Assembly: GCF_038595055.1 (NCBI RefSeq) | Contig: NZ_CP152002.1 | Span: 4,508,501-4,572,500, forward strand | Direction: 5' to 3' | DNA from: Paenibacillus sp. FSL R7-0345 | GTDB taxonomy: Bacteria; Bacillota; Bacilli; Paenibacillales; Paenibacillaceae | DNA: 64,000 nt | Shown: piece by piece, positions 50,101 to 58,991 of the stretch | How positions within the stretch are numbered: the first letter of the stretch is position 1 | Layout of the letters: every line of letters starts with the position of its first letter | Translations under genes and position numbers: made by a program | The notes under the pieces: generated by a model | Seen by the model: only the letters and a program-made list of their open reading frames with translations | Databases searched by the model: none | Told to the model about the DNA's origin: nothing

Positions 50101-52017
50101 TTAGGCCTGCACGGTGTAGAGCAGCTCCTGCTCCTTCACTGTGGAACGGCCTGCAGGCTTGATGGAGCTGTACTCGGCAATGTTAGTGATAATCACAGGT
50201 GTAATGGTGCTGTAGCCTGCTTTTTCAATTTCGGCACGGTCGAATTCCATCAGCAGGTCACCAACGGATACTTTGGTGCCGGCAGTCACTTTAGGCGAGA
50301 AATGCAGTCCTTTCAGCTTCACGGTATCGATGCCGATGTGAATCAGCATTTCAGCACCGTTGTCGCTGACAAGACCAATGGCATGTCCGCTCTTCGACAG
50401 GGAGAATACCGTACCGTTTACAGGAGATACTACCCGTCCTTCGGACGGCTGAATCGCAAAGCCTTTACCCATAATTTCTTCAGAGAATGCCGGATCGTTC
50501 ACTTCGCTCAGCGGTTTAACTTCACCGGTAATCGGGCTGTAGATCTCTTCTGTAACCTTTGGAGCCGCTTCAGCTTCCAGCGCATCAGCAATTACAGCTG
50601 AATTGGAAGAAACATTTGCATCAGCCGTTGCAGCCGGAACCGCTGCTGCTGCTGCTTCAGGCTCATCTTCAAAGCCCAGAATGTAAGTTACAATGGCTGC
50701 CACAACAATACCGATAGCAAAGCCGATCACGGAGTAGACAAAGGTTTCACCAATAACCATCGGAATACCGGACAGACCGGCCAGACCGCCGATAACATAA
50801 GCTTTTACTTTAAACAGGCTCAGGAACGCTCCGCCCGCTGCTCCGCCGATCAAAGCGCCGATAAACGGCTTTTTGAAGCGCATATTAACACCGTACATGG
50901 CAGGCTCGGTAATCCCCATCAGTGCAGTTACACTTGTCGAAAGGGCCAGCGGTTTCAGCTTGCTGTTTTTCGTTTTCAGGAAGACTCCGAAGGTTGCACC
51001 CGCCTGGGCAAAGTTGGCAACCATCATGATTGGAATGATGTAATCATATCCAAGGCTGGCAATGGAGGCGATCATGATCGGAATCAGCGCATAGTGCATA
51101 CCTGTAATAATCAGCAGGGACATGGTACCGCCCAGCAGGAGGCCGGCGAACAAGCCTGTATTGTTAAACAGCCAGGAAATACCGTCAGTCAGACCGTTAC
51201 CGATGATAACGCCCAGCGGACCTACAGCAATCAGGGTCAAAGGTACAATTACGAGCAGTGTAACGGTTGGAACAATAATCAGCTTAAGCGAAGCATGCGT
51301 AATTTTATCGACTGCTTTTTCCACATAGGAAGCCAGCCATACCGCGATAATGATCGGAATAACCGACGAGGAATATGTTGCTGCAACAACCGGCAGGCTG
51401 GCAAAAGTAACCGGCTCACCTGAGCCCAGCAGCGTCGTTACCGTCGGGTGTAAAATGGCAGCACCTATTGCGGCACCAATATACATATTGCTTCCCAGCT
51501 TACGGGCCGCGCTAACCGCCAGAATGATCGGCAGGAAGTAGAAGGCACCGTCACCGATCGCCGATAGAATGGTATAGGTTGAACTGGTGGTGCCCATCCA
51601 TCCCGCTGCTACCAGCAGGGCGATGATCCCTTTGATCATACCTGCGCCGGTAATCGCCGGCAGAATCGGCGTGAAGCTACCGGAGATGAAATCGAGTATG
51701 CTGCTAAACGCATTCTTTTTCTTCTTGGCTCCGGCATCAGCTGAGGACGAGCTTACTTTCCCCTCAGGAGCCCCCTTCATATTCTTTACCAGCTCGTTAT
51801 ATACGACCGGCACATCGTTACCGATGATAACCTGGAACTGGCCCCCGTTGATCATGACACCCATAACACCATCCGTTTTCTGCAGAGCCGCTTTATCCGC
51901 TTTATTGTTGTCGTTAAGGTTAAAGCGCAGGCGGGTCATGCAGTGGGTAACCTGTTCAATATTCTCTTCTCCGCCCACCAGCTTCAATATGTCTTTGGAG
52001 AGTGCTGTTTTATCCAT
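50101..52017 (-). CDS. bglP: Beta-glucoside-specific PTS enzyme IIBCA
   Basis: This permease imports and phosphorylates aryl-beta-glucosides. ATG at 52017 after AAGGAG gives 638 residues. The IIB domain has THCMTRLRF with its phospho-Cys, the IIC domain has about ten helices and GITEPAMYGVN, and the IIA domain has MLIHIGIDTVKL with the phospho-His. An Ala-rich linker joins IIC and IIA. It has a RAT/terminator in front and ptsH behind. Confidence 0.95.
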   Translation of the reverse strand: MDKTALSKDILKLVGGEENIEQVTHCMTRLRFNLNDNNKADKAALQKTDGVMGVMINGGQFQVIIGNDVPVVYNELVKNMKGAPEGKVSSSSADAGAKKKKNAFSSILDFISGSFTPILPAITGAGMIKGIIALLVAAGWMGTTSSTYTILSAIGDGAFYFLPIILAVSAARKLGSNMYIGAAIGAAILHPTVTTLLGSGEPVTFASLPVVAATYSSSVIPIIIAVWLASYVEKAVDKITHASLKLIIVPTVTLLVIVPLTLIAVGPLGVIIGNGLTDGISWLFNNTGLFAGLLLGGTMSLLIITGMHYALIPIMIASIASLGYDYIIPIMMVANFAQAGATFGVFLKTKNSKLKPLALSTSVTALMGITEPAMYGVNMRFKKPFIGALIGGAAGGAFLSLFKVKAYVIGGLAGLSGIPMVIGETFVYSVIGFAIGIVVAAIVTYILGFEDEPEAAAAAVPAATADANVSSNSAVIADALEAEAAPKVTEEIYSPITGEVKPLSEVNDPAFSEEIMGKGFAIQPSEGRVVSPVNGTVFSLSKSGHAIGLVSDNGAEMLIHIGIDTVKLKGLHFSPKVTAGTKVSVGDLLMEFDRAEIEKAGYSTITPVIITNIAEYSSIKPAGRSTVKEQELLYTVQA

Positions 52018-52058
52018 CTTGATATGCTCCTTCAATCCGAGTTTTTTTGGAACAAAAA

Positions 52059-52117
52059 AACCTAAACACCCATAGTATCGCGATAATATCGCATATACTA
52101 TTCAGCGTTTAGGTTTT
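52059..52117 (-). terminator. LicT-controlled terminator before bglP
   Basis: AAACCTAAAC pairs with GTTTAGGTTT around a long AT-rich loop, followed by seven T. Its 5' arm overlaps the RAT at 52112-52138. Confidence 0.85.
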
Positions 52118-52138
52118 GCCTGCTTAGAGTAACAATCC
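52112..52138 (-). promoter_or_regulatory. RAT antiterminator before bglP
   Basis: GGATTGTTACT, a variable middle, and CAGGCAAAACC on the minus strand match the LicT/SacT RAT consensus. It begins 12 bases after the licT stop, so read-through from licT into bglP depends on LicT. Confidence 0.93.
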
Positions 52139-52149
52139 CGTCCTTGCTC

Positions 52150-53001
52150 TTATTCAGTTGTTTCTTCATTTCTGACAATCCGCTCAATGTGAATCGTCAT
52201 GTACAAGATTTCTTCCTTGGACAAATTCCGCTTATAAATTTTGCGGGTGTAATCCGCAATCTTCTCTGCACAGGTGTAGGCTTCCGGATATTGAACGCGG
52301 ACCAGATCGTGCAGCGTATGATCCCTGTCCCGGTCGTCAACCGGTGAGCCCTGAACCACGCGCTGGGCAAAAAACTTCAGATGCGTCAGAAAGCGGTAAT
52401 AGCTGAGCGACTCCTCGTCGAGCTCGATTAAAAAGCTGCGTCTCACGATATTCGAGATGTCCTTCACGATATTCGTGATGCTGACCGTTTCACGCATTTC
52501 CCCGTTCAGCTGGGCGTTGACCAGATGCATCGCGATGAAAGCGCACTCGTCTTCCGGCAGCAATACACCGAGCCGGTCTTCAATAATTTGCAGCGCTTTG
52601 AGGCCGATCGAGAATTCTTTGCGGTACATTCTCTTGATCTCCCACAGCAGCGCATTCTTGAGCTGAAGCCCCTGACGGTGCCGGTCGATGGCGAAATGGA
52701 TATGGTCTGTAAGCGAGATATACACGCTGTCGTGGAGCTTCTCGCCCAGCACCGTCTCCGCATAGCGGATCACTTCATCGGAGCACTCAACATATTCAAT
52801 TGGAATGTCCGACAGCAGCGTCATAAGCTTTTGTGAGACTTCTTTGTTATCCAGTGAGAATACCTTTTCAATCTTGTCCTCATCAATGGCGTCGCCGGTA
52901 TGCTTCTTAAAGGCAATTCCCCGGCCCATGATGACCAGCTCATTCTGGCTGGCATCCAGCACGGTCACGACATTATTGTTGAGCACCTTCTCAATTTTCA
53001 T
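52150..53001 (-). CDS. licT: BglG/LicT-family transcription antiterminator
   Basis: LicT binds RAT RNA hairpins and prevents termination when beta-glucosides are present and the PTS dephosphorylates its PRD1. It has 283 residues. The RNA-binding domain is MKIEKVLNNNVVTVLD with GRGIAFKK; PRD1 has SLTDHIHFAIDR and PRD2 has THLKFFAQR and YMTIHIERI. All three neighbouring genes or leaders carry its RAT site, including its own. Confidence 0.96.
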   Translation of the reverse strand: MKIEKVLNNNVVTVLDASQNELVIMGRGIAFKKHTGDAIDEDKIEKVFSLDNKEVSQKLMTLLSDIPIEYVECSDEVIRYAETVLGEKLHDSVYISLTDHIHFAIDRHRQGLQLKNALLWEIKRMYRKEFSIGLKALQIIEDRLGVLLPEDECAFIAMHLVNAQLNGEMRETVSITNIVKDISNIVRRSFLIELDEESLSYYRFLTHLKFFAQRVVQGSPVDDRDRDHTLHDLVRVQYPEAYTCAEKIADYTRKIYKRNLSKEEILYMTIHIERIVRNEETTE

Positions 53002-53032
53002 TCCATCACCTTACGCCGTCAAAGTAGTAAAA

Positions 53033-53085
53033 AGGCAAAACCAAAACAGGCACTTAATACTTAATGCCAGCTTCTGGTTTTGCCT
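53033..53085 (-). terminator. LicT-controlled terminator before licT
   Basis: AGGCAAAACCA / TGGTTTTGCCT with an inner loop and five T on the minus strand. It overlaps the RAT 3' half. Confidence 0.88.
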
Positions 53086-53104
53086 GAAAGTTCAGTAACA
53101 ATCC
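53076..53104 (-). promoter_or_regulatory. RAT antiterminator before licT
   Basis: GGATTGTTACT ... CAGGCAAAACC on the minus strand, 75 bases before the licT ATG, shows autoregulation. Confidence 0.93.
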
Positions 53105-53127
53105 AGCTTTAGTTTTCCCGTAAATGC

Positions 53128-53156
53128 ATATTATCACATTGCCGGCAGATTGACAA
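53128..53156 (-). promoter_or_regulatory. Sigma-A promoter of licT-bglP-ptsH
   Basis: TTGTCA (53151-53156), a 17-base spacer and TAATAT (53128-53133) on the minus strand. The predicted start near 53121 puts the RAT in the first 20-45 bases of the transcript. Confidence 0.7.
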
Positions 53157-53163
53157 CAATATT

Positions 53164-53178
53164 ATGAAAACGTTTTAT
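53164..53178. promoter_or_regulatory. cre-like catabolite-repression site
   Basis: ATGAAAACGTTTTAT differs from the CcpA operator consensus by one base in the right arm. It lies 8 bases upstream of the licT -35 and overlaps the bglA stop codon. Confidence 0.65.
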
Positions 53179-54632
53179 AACACTTCACCATTCGATTCAA
53201 TCACCTGTTTATACCAGTCAAAAGAATCCTTTTTACTGCGTGCGAGCGTACCGTTGCCTTCATCATCCAGATCGACATAAATGAAGCCGTAACGCTTGGA
53301 CATTTCGGAAGTGGACATGCTCACCAGGTCAATCGGACCCCAGGCTGTATACCCCATCAGCTCAACGCCGTCCTTAACTGCTTCTTTCATCTGGATAATG
53401 TGCTGCTTCAGGTAGTCGATCCGGTAAGTATCATGGATGGAGCCGTCAGCTTCAACATGGTCGATGGCGCCCAGCCCGTTCTCAACAATAAAGAGCGGTT
53501 TCCGGTAACGGTCATACAGCGTGTTGAGAGTGATGCGCAATCCTACAGGATCGATCTGCCAACCCCAGTCGGAAGCTTCGAGATAAGGGTTTTTGACGCC
53601 CCCGATCAGGTTGCCTCCGGTCACATCACCTTCCGGTCCGGCTGTTACTGTAAGTGTCATGTAATAGCTGAAGGAGATGAAATCGACAGTGTGCGCTGCA
53701 ATGATCTCGTCATCCCCAGGCTCACGAGCGATCACGATATTATTTTCGGCAAAATAACGGTTCATGTAGCTCGGATATTCACCGCGGGCATGCACATCAG
53801 TAAAGAACAGGTTCATCTGGCTTTCGAGCTGGCTCTTACGGACATCTTCAGGGTTACAGGTATGCGGGTAGGATTCAATGCGGGCCAGCATGCAGCCGAT
53901 CTGTGCACCCGGTATGATCTCATGACCCAGCTTTGTCACCCTCGCACTTGCCACAAATTGATGATGCAGCGCCTGATAGATGGTCTGCAGCTTGTGCTCA
54001 ACCTTGTCAGACAGGATGCCTCCGCCGGTGTATGGGCTCATTGTCATCACATTAATTTCGTTAAACGTCAGCCAGTATTTCACCTTGTTCCGGTATCGTG
54101 TGAACACGGTTTCGGCGTATTTTACATAATGACCGATCACTTCACGGCTGGCCCATCCGTTATATTTCAGGGTCAGACCAAGCGGAGTCTCATAATGGGA
54201 CAGCGTTACCAGCGGCTCAATACCATATTTAAGCAGCTCATCGAACACATTGTCGTAGAACTGTAAGCCAGCTTCGTTCGGCTCGGCATCATCACCGTTC
54301 GGGAAAATACGCGCCCAGTTGATCGACATGCGGAATACTTTGAAGCCCATTTCGGCAAACAGGGCAATATCCTCTTTATAACGGTGGTAGAAGTCAACCC
54401 CTTCACGTTTGGGGAAACGCTCGCTGAGGTCACCCGCCAGAATCTCGGCAATACGCTCCGAGGAAATCTCCATCGAGTGATCCCCTTTACGCAGCGCCTT
54501 CGGCACATGGGCAATCATATCGGCGGTAGATAAGCCTTTGCCGTCCAAGTCAAAACCGCCTTCAAGCTGATTGGCTGCCGTAGCGCCGCCCCACAAAAAA
54601 TTCTTCGGGAATCCTGTGTTTGCTGTAGCCAT
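53175..54632 (-). CDS. bglA: 6-phospho-beta-glucosidase (GH1)
   Basis: It hydrolyses the phosphorylated beta-glucosides brought in by BglP. ATG at 54632 (MATANTGFPKNFLWGG), 8 bases from AGAGG, gives 485 residues. The general acid is in WLTFNEINVM, the nucleophile in LFIVENGLGAID, and MSKRYGFIYVDLD fits the phosphate-binding region of family GH1. It is the first gene of the cluster and is preceded by its own RAT/terminator. Confidence 0.95.
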   Translation of the reverse strand: MATANTGFPKNFLWGGATAANQLEGGFDLDGKGLSTADMIAHVPKALRKGDHSMEISSERIAEILAGDLSERFPKREGVDFYHRYKEDIALFAEMGFKVFRMSINWARIFPNGDDAEPNEAGLQFYDNVFDELLKYGIEPLVTLSHYETPLGLTLKYNGWASREVIGHYVKYAETVFTRYRNKVKYWLTFNEINVMTMSPYTGGGILSDKVEHKLQTIYQALHHQFVASARVTKLGHEIIPGAQIGCMLARIESYPHTCNPEDVRKSQLESQMNLFFTDVHARGEYPSYMNRYFAENNIVIAREPGDDEIIAAHTVDFISFSYYMTLTVTAGPEGDVTGGNLIGGVKNPYLEASDWGWQIDPVGLRITLNTLYDRYRKPLFIVENGLGAIDHVEADGSIHDTYRIDYLKQHIIQMKEAVKDGVELMGYTAWGPIDLVSMSTSEMSKRYGFIYVDLDDEGNGTLARSKKDSFDWYKQVIESNGEVL

Positions 54633-54682
54633 GAACATAACCTCTTTCTGTTATTTTATAGGTATGATGCCCGAAAACAAGA

Positions 54683-54757
54683 AAAACCTAAACCGCTAGT
54701 AAAGAAATCCGCCACCTCCAAATAGAGAAGACAAATGCTTTACCATCAGTTTAGGTT
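54683..54757 (-). terminator. LicT-controlled terminator before bglA
   Basis: AACCTAAAC / GTTTAGGTT around a 55-base loop, followed by TTTTTC on the minus strand; the 5' arm overlaps the RAT. Confidence 0.75.
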
Positions 54758-54783
54758 TTGCCTGGCCCGGCCAGTAACAATCC
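54754..54783 (-). promoter_or_regulatory. RAT antiterminator before bglA
   Basis: GGATTGTTACT ... CAGGCAAAACC on the minus strand, 120 bases before the bglA start. The middle carries a GGCCGGGCC palindrome that lengthens the hairpin. Confidence 0.92.
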
Positions 54784-54822
54784 ATTAAACGATGAATTTA
54801 AGGATTATTTAATTACGTTAAT

Positions 54823-54852
54823 CCTAACACAGCCATTCCGGAATTTCAAATC
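54823..54852 (-). promoter_or_regulatory. Candidate promoter of bglA
   Basis: TTGAAA, a 17-base spacer and TAGGAT on the minus strand lie upstream of the RAT. Confidence 0.45.
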
Positions 54853-54878
54853 CTCATTTTCAACCGCCCAGCTCCCGC

Positions 54879-55412
54879 TTAGCCGAAGACCAATAAACAT
54901 ACGGCAATCGCGGCAATGAAGCCGACTATGTCGGAGAACAGGCCTACTTTAAGCGCATAACGCCCGTTGCGGATTCCCACAGCTCCAAAATAGACTGTCA
55001 GCACATATAATGTGGTGTCTGTGCTCCCCTGAATGGTGGATGCGATCATGCCGATCAGAGAATCCGGCCCGTGGACCCGGATCAGATCCGTTGTGTAGGC
55101 CAGCGAGCCGGTGCCGGTCAGCGGACGCAGCAGGCCGAGCGGCAGCACCTCCGCCGGTACACCGAGCCCTTCCAGCGCCGGGGCAATAAAGCCCATCAGG
55201 AAATCCAGTGCCCCGGAGGCCCGGAACACGCTGATAGCCACAAGCATGCCGACCAGATGCGGGATGATGGCAATCGCCGTGCCGAAGCCGTCCTTGGCTC
55301 CTTCTACAAAGGATTCATACACGGGAACCTTGCGGGTAAAAGCATACAGCGGGATAAAGGTGATCATGACCGGAATGGCCCAGGCCGATATGAGGCTGAT
55401 TAGCTGGAACAA
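54879..55412 (-). CDS. spmB: Spore maturation protein B
   Basis: SpmB, with SpmA, helps core dehydration of the spore. It has 177 residues, several membrane helices and the nucleoside-recognition (Gate) domain signature with LRPLTGTGSLAY and STIQGSTDTTLYVL. The start is a TTG at 55412, whose ribosome site AAGGGG is inside the end of spmA. Confidence 0.92.
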   Translation of the reverse strand: MFQLISLISAWAIPVMITFIPLYAFTRKVPVYESFVEGAKDGFGTAIAIIPHLVGMLVAISVFRASGALDFLMGFIAPALEGLGVPAEVLPLGLLRPLTGTGSLAYTTDLIRVHGPDSLIGMIASTIQGSTDTTLYVLTVYFGAVGIRNGRYALKVGLFSDIVGFIAAIAVCLLVFG

Positions 55413-55419
55413 GGCAAGC

Positions 55420-56085
55420 TCACCCCTTCATCGAAGTATGCGGGAGGGCGCGGCCTCCGGCGGCATGATCACCCGGCCTGACGGCCGGCGGCTTCGGCGG
55501 CCTGCGCAACAAGGTCAGCCTGCGCATCAGCCTGTCCGCGCCGATCGCGGCCAGCGTTGCTACGGCAGTTGCCGCCAGTGTCGTGCCGACAATGCCGGCC
55601 GGGTCAGCCGAACCGTAGTTGAGCCGGATCGCGATCAGCGTGGCCGGAATCAGCGTAATGCTGGCTGTATTCAACGCAAGCAGGGTGCACATAGCCGGAG
55701 TTGCCGTCTCCTTGTCCGGATTCAGCGTCTGCAGCTCCTGCATCGCTTTGATACCCATCGGCGTCGCCGCATTGCCAAGACCAAGCAGGTTGGCGCTCAT
55801 ATTGGACAGAATATAGCCGATCGCCGGATGGCCTTTGGGCACATCCGGGAACAGGAAGCCTACCACCGGCCCGAGCAGCCGGGCTATTTTGCGCAGGAGG
55901 CCGGCATCCTCGGCCACCCGCATCATTCCCATCCAGAATACCAGTACACTGATCAGCCCGAAGCTTACTGTTACCCCGTTCTTGGCGCCGTCAAAGACAG
56001 CAGCGGTAAAAGCATCCATCCGGCCGTTCACGGCTGCAAATACAAAGCCGATCACGATCATCCCCAGCCAGATTCCATTAATCAT
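55420..56085 (-). CDS. spmA: Spore maturation protein A
   Basis: SpmA is the membrane partner of SpmB. ATG at 56085 (MINGIWLGMIVIGFVFA) after GGAGGGA gives 221 residues, with VFWMGMMRVAEDAGLL and LLGLGNAATPMGIKAM as the Gate-domain signatures. The C-terminal 40 residues are Arg/Pro-rich and poorly conserved. It stands between dacB and spmB, as in B. subtilis. Confidence 0.93.
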   Translation of the reverse strand: MINGIWLGMIVIGFVFAAVNGRMDAFTAAVFDGAKNGVTVSFGLISVLVFWMGMMRVAEDAGLLRKIARLLGPVVGFLFPDVPKGHPAIGYILSNMSANLLGLGNAATPMGIKAMQELQTLNPDKETATPAMCTLLALNTASITLIPATLIAIRLNYGSADPAGIVGTTLAATAVATLAAIGADRLMRRLTLLRRPPKPPAVRPGDHAAGGRALPHTSMKG

Positions 56086-56130
56086 CCCGGTCCCTCCTCT
56101 GTCCTGCTCTCTCATTGCCCGGTGCGTTTA

Positions 56131-57336
56131 CTATCTTCCCATCTGCAGCAGTGCCCGCAGTGCACTTCCCAGCGCCTGCAGCCAGTTGTCTGCCGGATAT
56201 ACAGCCGTTCCCGCCGGGCTATAACGCTTCGTATAAGACGATTCTTCAGGCGGGAGCCGGTCCGGCTCATAGACCGGCACCCGGCCGATCTCCTTGCCGC
56301 CAAGCTGCAGCACCACTGTGCCCTTCAGTCCGAAGCTGCTGCTGCGGACTGTCTTATCACCGCGGGCTGCAGGCTCTTCGTTCAGCACCAGTTTTGTGGT
56401 GATTCTCGCTTCTTCCCCCTGGCCCAGCGGGTAAGCGAATTTACGCGACGTAAGCAGGCTGTAACCGCTGATGCCCTCCCCGCGTTCGATTAAGGTTTTG
56501 AGCGGGTAGTGGTTAAATCCGAAGTTCAGCAGGGCGGCATGGTCATTCCAGTCATTGCCGTCATTCAGCGTCACCGCAACCAGCTGCTGGCCGCCGCGGG
56601 TAGCGGAGCTGACCAGGCAGCGCAGCGCTTTTTTGGTATAGCCGGTCTTAACCCCGTCTGCACCTTCATACAGGCGCAGCATTTTATTTTTATTGGCCCA
56701 TTTATAATCCCACTTCTCGTACGGATTGTCGGCCGTTTTCTCCTGTGTCTTCACTATTTCCTTGAATACAGGATTATGCATGGCATAAGCGGTCAACACA
56801 GCCATATCATTGGCACTGGAGAAATGCCCCTCTGCATCCAGCCCGTGCGGATTGGCAAAATGGGTATTCTTCAGCCCCAGCTCCTCCGCCTTGGCGTTCA
56901 TCAGATAAACGAATCCCTGTTCTGACCCGCCGACATGCTCGGCGATTGCCGTGGCCGCATCATTTCCCGAGCGCAGCATCAGGCCGTAGAGCATATCCTC
57001 CAGCAGCATCTCTTCGCCCTGCTTCAGATACAGCGACGAGCCCTCCTTGGCATAAGCATTTTTGCCTACTTTGACTTTGGAAGTCAGGTCTCCGTTCTCT
57101 ATCGCCACGATCGCTGTCATGATTTTGGTCAGGCTGGCAATCAGCATCGGCTCATCCCCCCGGCTGCTGTACAAAAGCCTTCCGGATTCAACATCAATAA
57201 GTGCTGCCGCCCTGGCATGGGTTGAGATGGAAGCATTCTCCGCAAAGGCCGGATGAACCGGAACAAGCACTGCCAGCAGCATGCACAATATCAGAATTAA
57301 CGACGGCTTCACAGTTATCACAGTTAATGGTTTCAT
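56131..57336 (-). CDS. dacB: D-alanyl-D-alanine carboxypeptidase (sporulation DacB type)
   Basis: This penicillin-binding protein 5* trims peptide cross-links of the spore cortex. ATG at 57336 gives 401 residues with a signal peptide ending near HPAFAEN. The catalytic triad motifs are SLTK (SxxK), SGN and KTGYT. The operon dacB-spmA-spmB, in which it is first, supports the sporulation role. Confidence 0.94.
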   Translation of the reverse strand: MKPLTVITVKPSLILILCMLLAVLVPVHPAFAENASISTHARAAALIDVESGRLLYSSRGDEPMLIASLTKIMTAIVAIENGDLTSKVKVGKNAYAKEGSSLYLKQGEEMLLEDMLYGLMLRSGNDAATAIAEHVGGSEQGFVYLMNAKAEELGLKNTHFANPHGLDAEGHFSSANDMAVLTAYAMHNPVFKEIVKTQEKTADNPYEKWDYKWANKNKMLRLYEGADGVKTGYTKKALRCLVSSATRGGQQLVAVTLNDGNDWNDHAALLNFGFNHYPLKTLIERGEGISGYSLLTSRKFAYPLGQGEEARITTKLVLNEEPAARGDKTVRSSSFGLKGTVVLQLGGKEIGRVPVYEPDRLPPEESSYTKRYSPAGTAVYPADNWLQALGSALRALLQMGR

Positions 57337-57434
57337 GTTCATCCTCCGGTTTTGATCAGTTCACCTGTCCTTATCCTCCTGCCTGTACAATTGTATGCAG
57401 AGCGAAAGGCAGGTATGTCCTTCCCCTGAATAGC

Positions 57435-57468
57435 AAAAAGGGATACCGCCTCCAAAAGGCGGTATCCC
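57435..57468 (-). terminator. Terminator of ytfJ
   Basis: GGGATACCGCC / GGCGGTATCCC with a 7-base loop and TTTTT on the minus strand. Confidence 0.9.
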
Positions 57469-57529
57469 GGGCAACGGATATGCAGCTCCATTTTTGTTAC
57501 AGCCGCATTCCGTCAGTAGTCACAGGCCG

Positions 57530-58027
57530 CTAGTGGGCTGATGAATTCGGATGCACGGCTTCTGTTTTTACCGGTGTCGCTTTTGCTGCCGGAGTTCCTA
57601 CGATCTCTGCCCCGACCGGTGTACCGTTACTGTTCGGGAACATGTTCTGAATTTTGTCGATCAGGTTTGGAGCAGCATCGATGATTTTTTCAAACAGATG
57701 TGTCTGATTATCAAGCGGCACAATATGTACCCCTTCTTTGCCGACAACGAGAAAAGCGATCGGACGGATCGATACCCCGCCCCCACTGCCTCCCCCGAAC
57801 GGAAGCATTTTGACTCCGCTGCCGCTGCCGTTGATTCCGGGAGCATCATCCTCTACCCGGTAGTCACTGCCCCCTGCAGCAAACCCGAAGGCCACTTTAC
57901 TGATCGGCAGAATGACACTGCCGTCCGGAGTCTCCACCGCATCTCCTACAATCGTATTTACATCCACCATACCCTTGATATTTTCCATCGCCGTCTGCAT
58001 CAGACCCTGGATCGGATGGTCGCTCAT
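57530..58027 (-). CDS. ytfJ: GerW-family sporulation protein YtfJ
   Basis: YtfJ/GerW is a spore protein needed for normal SleB activity and germination. It has 165 residues. The core with VDVNTIVGDAVETPDGSVI, LPISKVAFGFAAGG and a glycine-rich loop is typical; the C-terminal 35 residues vary. Its presence together with ypeB suggests a SleB-type cortex-lytic system even though sleB is not in this window. Confidence 0.93.
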   Translation of the reverse strand: MSDHPIQGLMQTAMENIKGMVDVNTIVGDAVETPDGSVILPISKVAFGFAAGGSDYRVEDDAPGINGSGSGVKMLPFGGGSGGGVSIRPIAFLVVGKEGVHIVPLDNQTHLFEKIIDAAPNLIDKIQNMFPNSNGTPVGAEIVGTPAAKATPVKTEAVHPNSSAH

Positions 58028-58141
58028 ATTGATATCCTCCTTTGGCTTCTAAAGACTTCTCAATCTTTCACAGATGATATCATCCCCCATGCGCCGCATT
58101 TGTATGTAAGATGTTTCTTAGGATAAGCTTCCGGTCCGTAA

Positions 58142-58828
58142 TCAGCCACTGCGTTTAAGGAGGCGTTTCCAGCGGGACAGCCCGCCCTTCACCCGGACAA
58201 TACGCCACAGCAGCTGAAATCCCGCATACAGGATATAGGCGAGCGGTATTTTTCCGGTACAGACAGCTTCTGTAGAAAAACACATCTCATCGCGGAACAC
58301 AGGGACCACGAACATCCGCGGGCTGCGCTGCAGCCTTACAACACGCGACATCCAGCCGACCAGACCCCATTTCAGTCCGGACGCTACACCTGTAGCTATG
58401 GCAGTCGTGGCCGCATCGCCCAGTGAGAAATCTGTCGACCAGTCGAACCGGGTGATCCGGACATGGGAAAGAACCTGTTTGCTCCAGCTTTTTAATCCGC
58501 GGGTTGCCTTCAGCGCCTCCTTCACTTCCTCTCTCCAGCCCTCCACCTTATCCTTGTCGATTTGTTCTTCTGAATCATTCTCCTGACGAACCGGGGTAAC
58601 CCCGCTTTGTTCGAGCTTCACCTTCACACCCCGTGCAATCCCCTCATAGACCAGCTTGGGCAGCTCATAATGGAATTTGACCAGTCCGAACAAGGCCTTA
58701 ATATCGAACTCCACGCGGTCATCCTTGCCGATTCTGTTTAAACGGAAGTGAAAATGAATAGAAGAAGACAGCACCAGTACGATCACAACCAGCAGCAGGG
58801 CTAAGGGTATAGCAAGCCATAAAGTCAC
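58142..58828 (-). CDS. ytfI: DUF2953-type membrane protein YtfI
   Basis: A 228-residue protein with an N-terminal membrane helix (4-24) and the family segment FDIKALFGLVKFHYELP; RVKGGLSRWKRLLKR ends it. GTG start after GGAGG. It is adjacent to ytfJ as in Bacillus; expected in sporulating cells, function unknown. Confidence 0.88.
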   Translation of the reverse strand: MTLWLAIPLALLLVVIVLVLSSSIHFHFRLNRIGKDDRVEFDIKALFGLVKFHYELPKLVYEGIARGVKVKLEQSGVTPVRQENDSEEQIDKDKVEGWREEVKEALKATRGLKSWSKQVLSHVRITRFDWSTDFSLGDAATTAIATGVASGLKWGLVGWMSRVVRLQRSPRMFVVPVFRDEMCFSTEAVCTGKIPLAYILYAGFQLLWRIVRVKGGLSRWKRLLKRSG

Positions 58829-58938
58829 GGATTAACCTCCAAGCAGCCTTTTTGTAGAATCCTTGGATTAGTATGGCAAACTGGACTGGAAAACATTCGG
58901 ATGAAGACAAATAGCAGCTGAATAATGTTGAAAAGCCC

Positions 58939-58969
58939 AAAAAACCGTTGCCCCTTAACGGGACAACGG
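58939..58969 (-). terminator. Terminator of scpAB
   Basis: CCGTTGTCCC / GGGGCAACGG with a short loop and TTTTTT on the minus strand, 23 bases after scpB. Confidence 0.85.
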
Positions 58970-58991
58970 CTTAAAAAGAAGGATAATGGCT

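Noticed and set aside
55111..56493. 460-codon open frame on the plus strand opposite spmA/spmB/dacB
   Set aside because: The Arg/Gln/Pro-rich translation and lack of ribosome site mark it as an antisense shadow.
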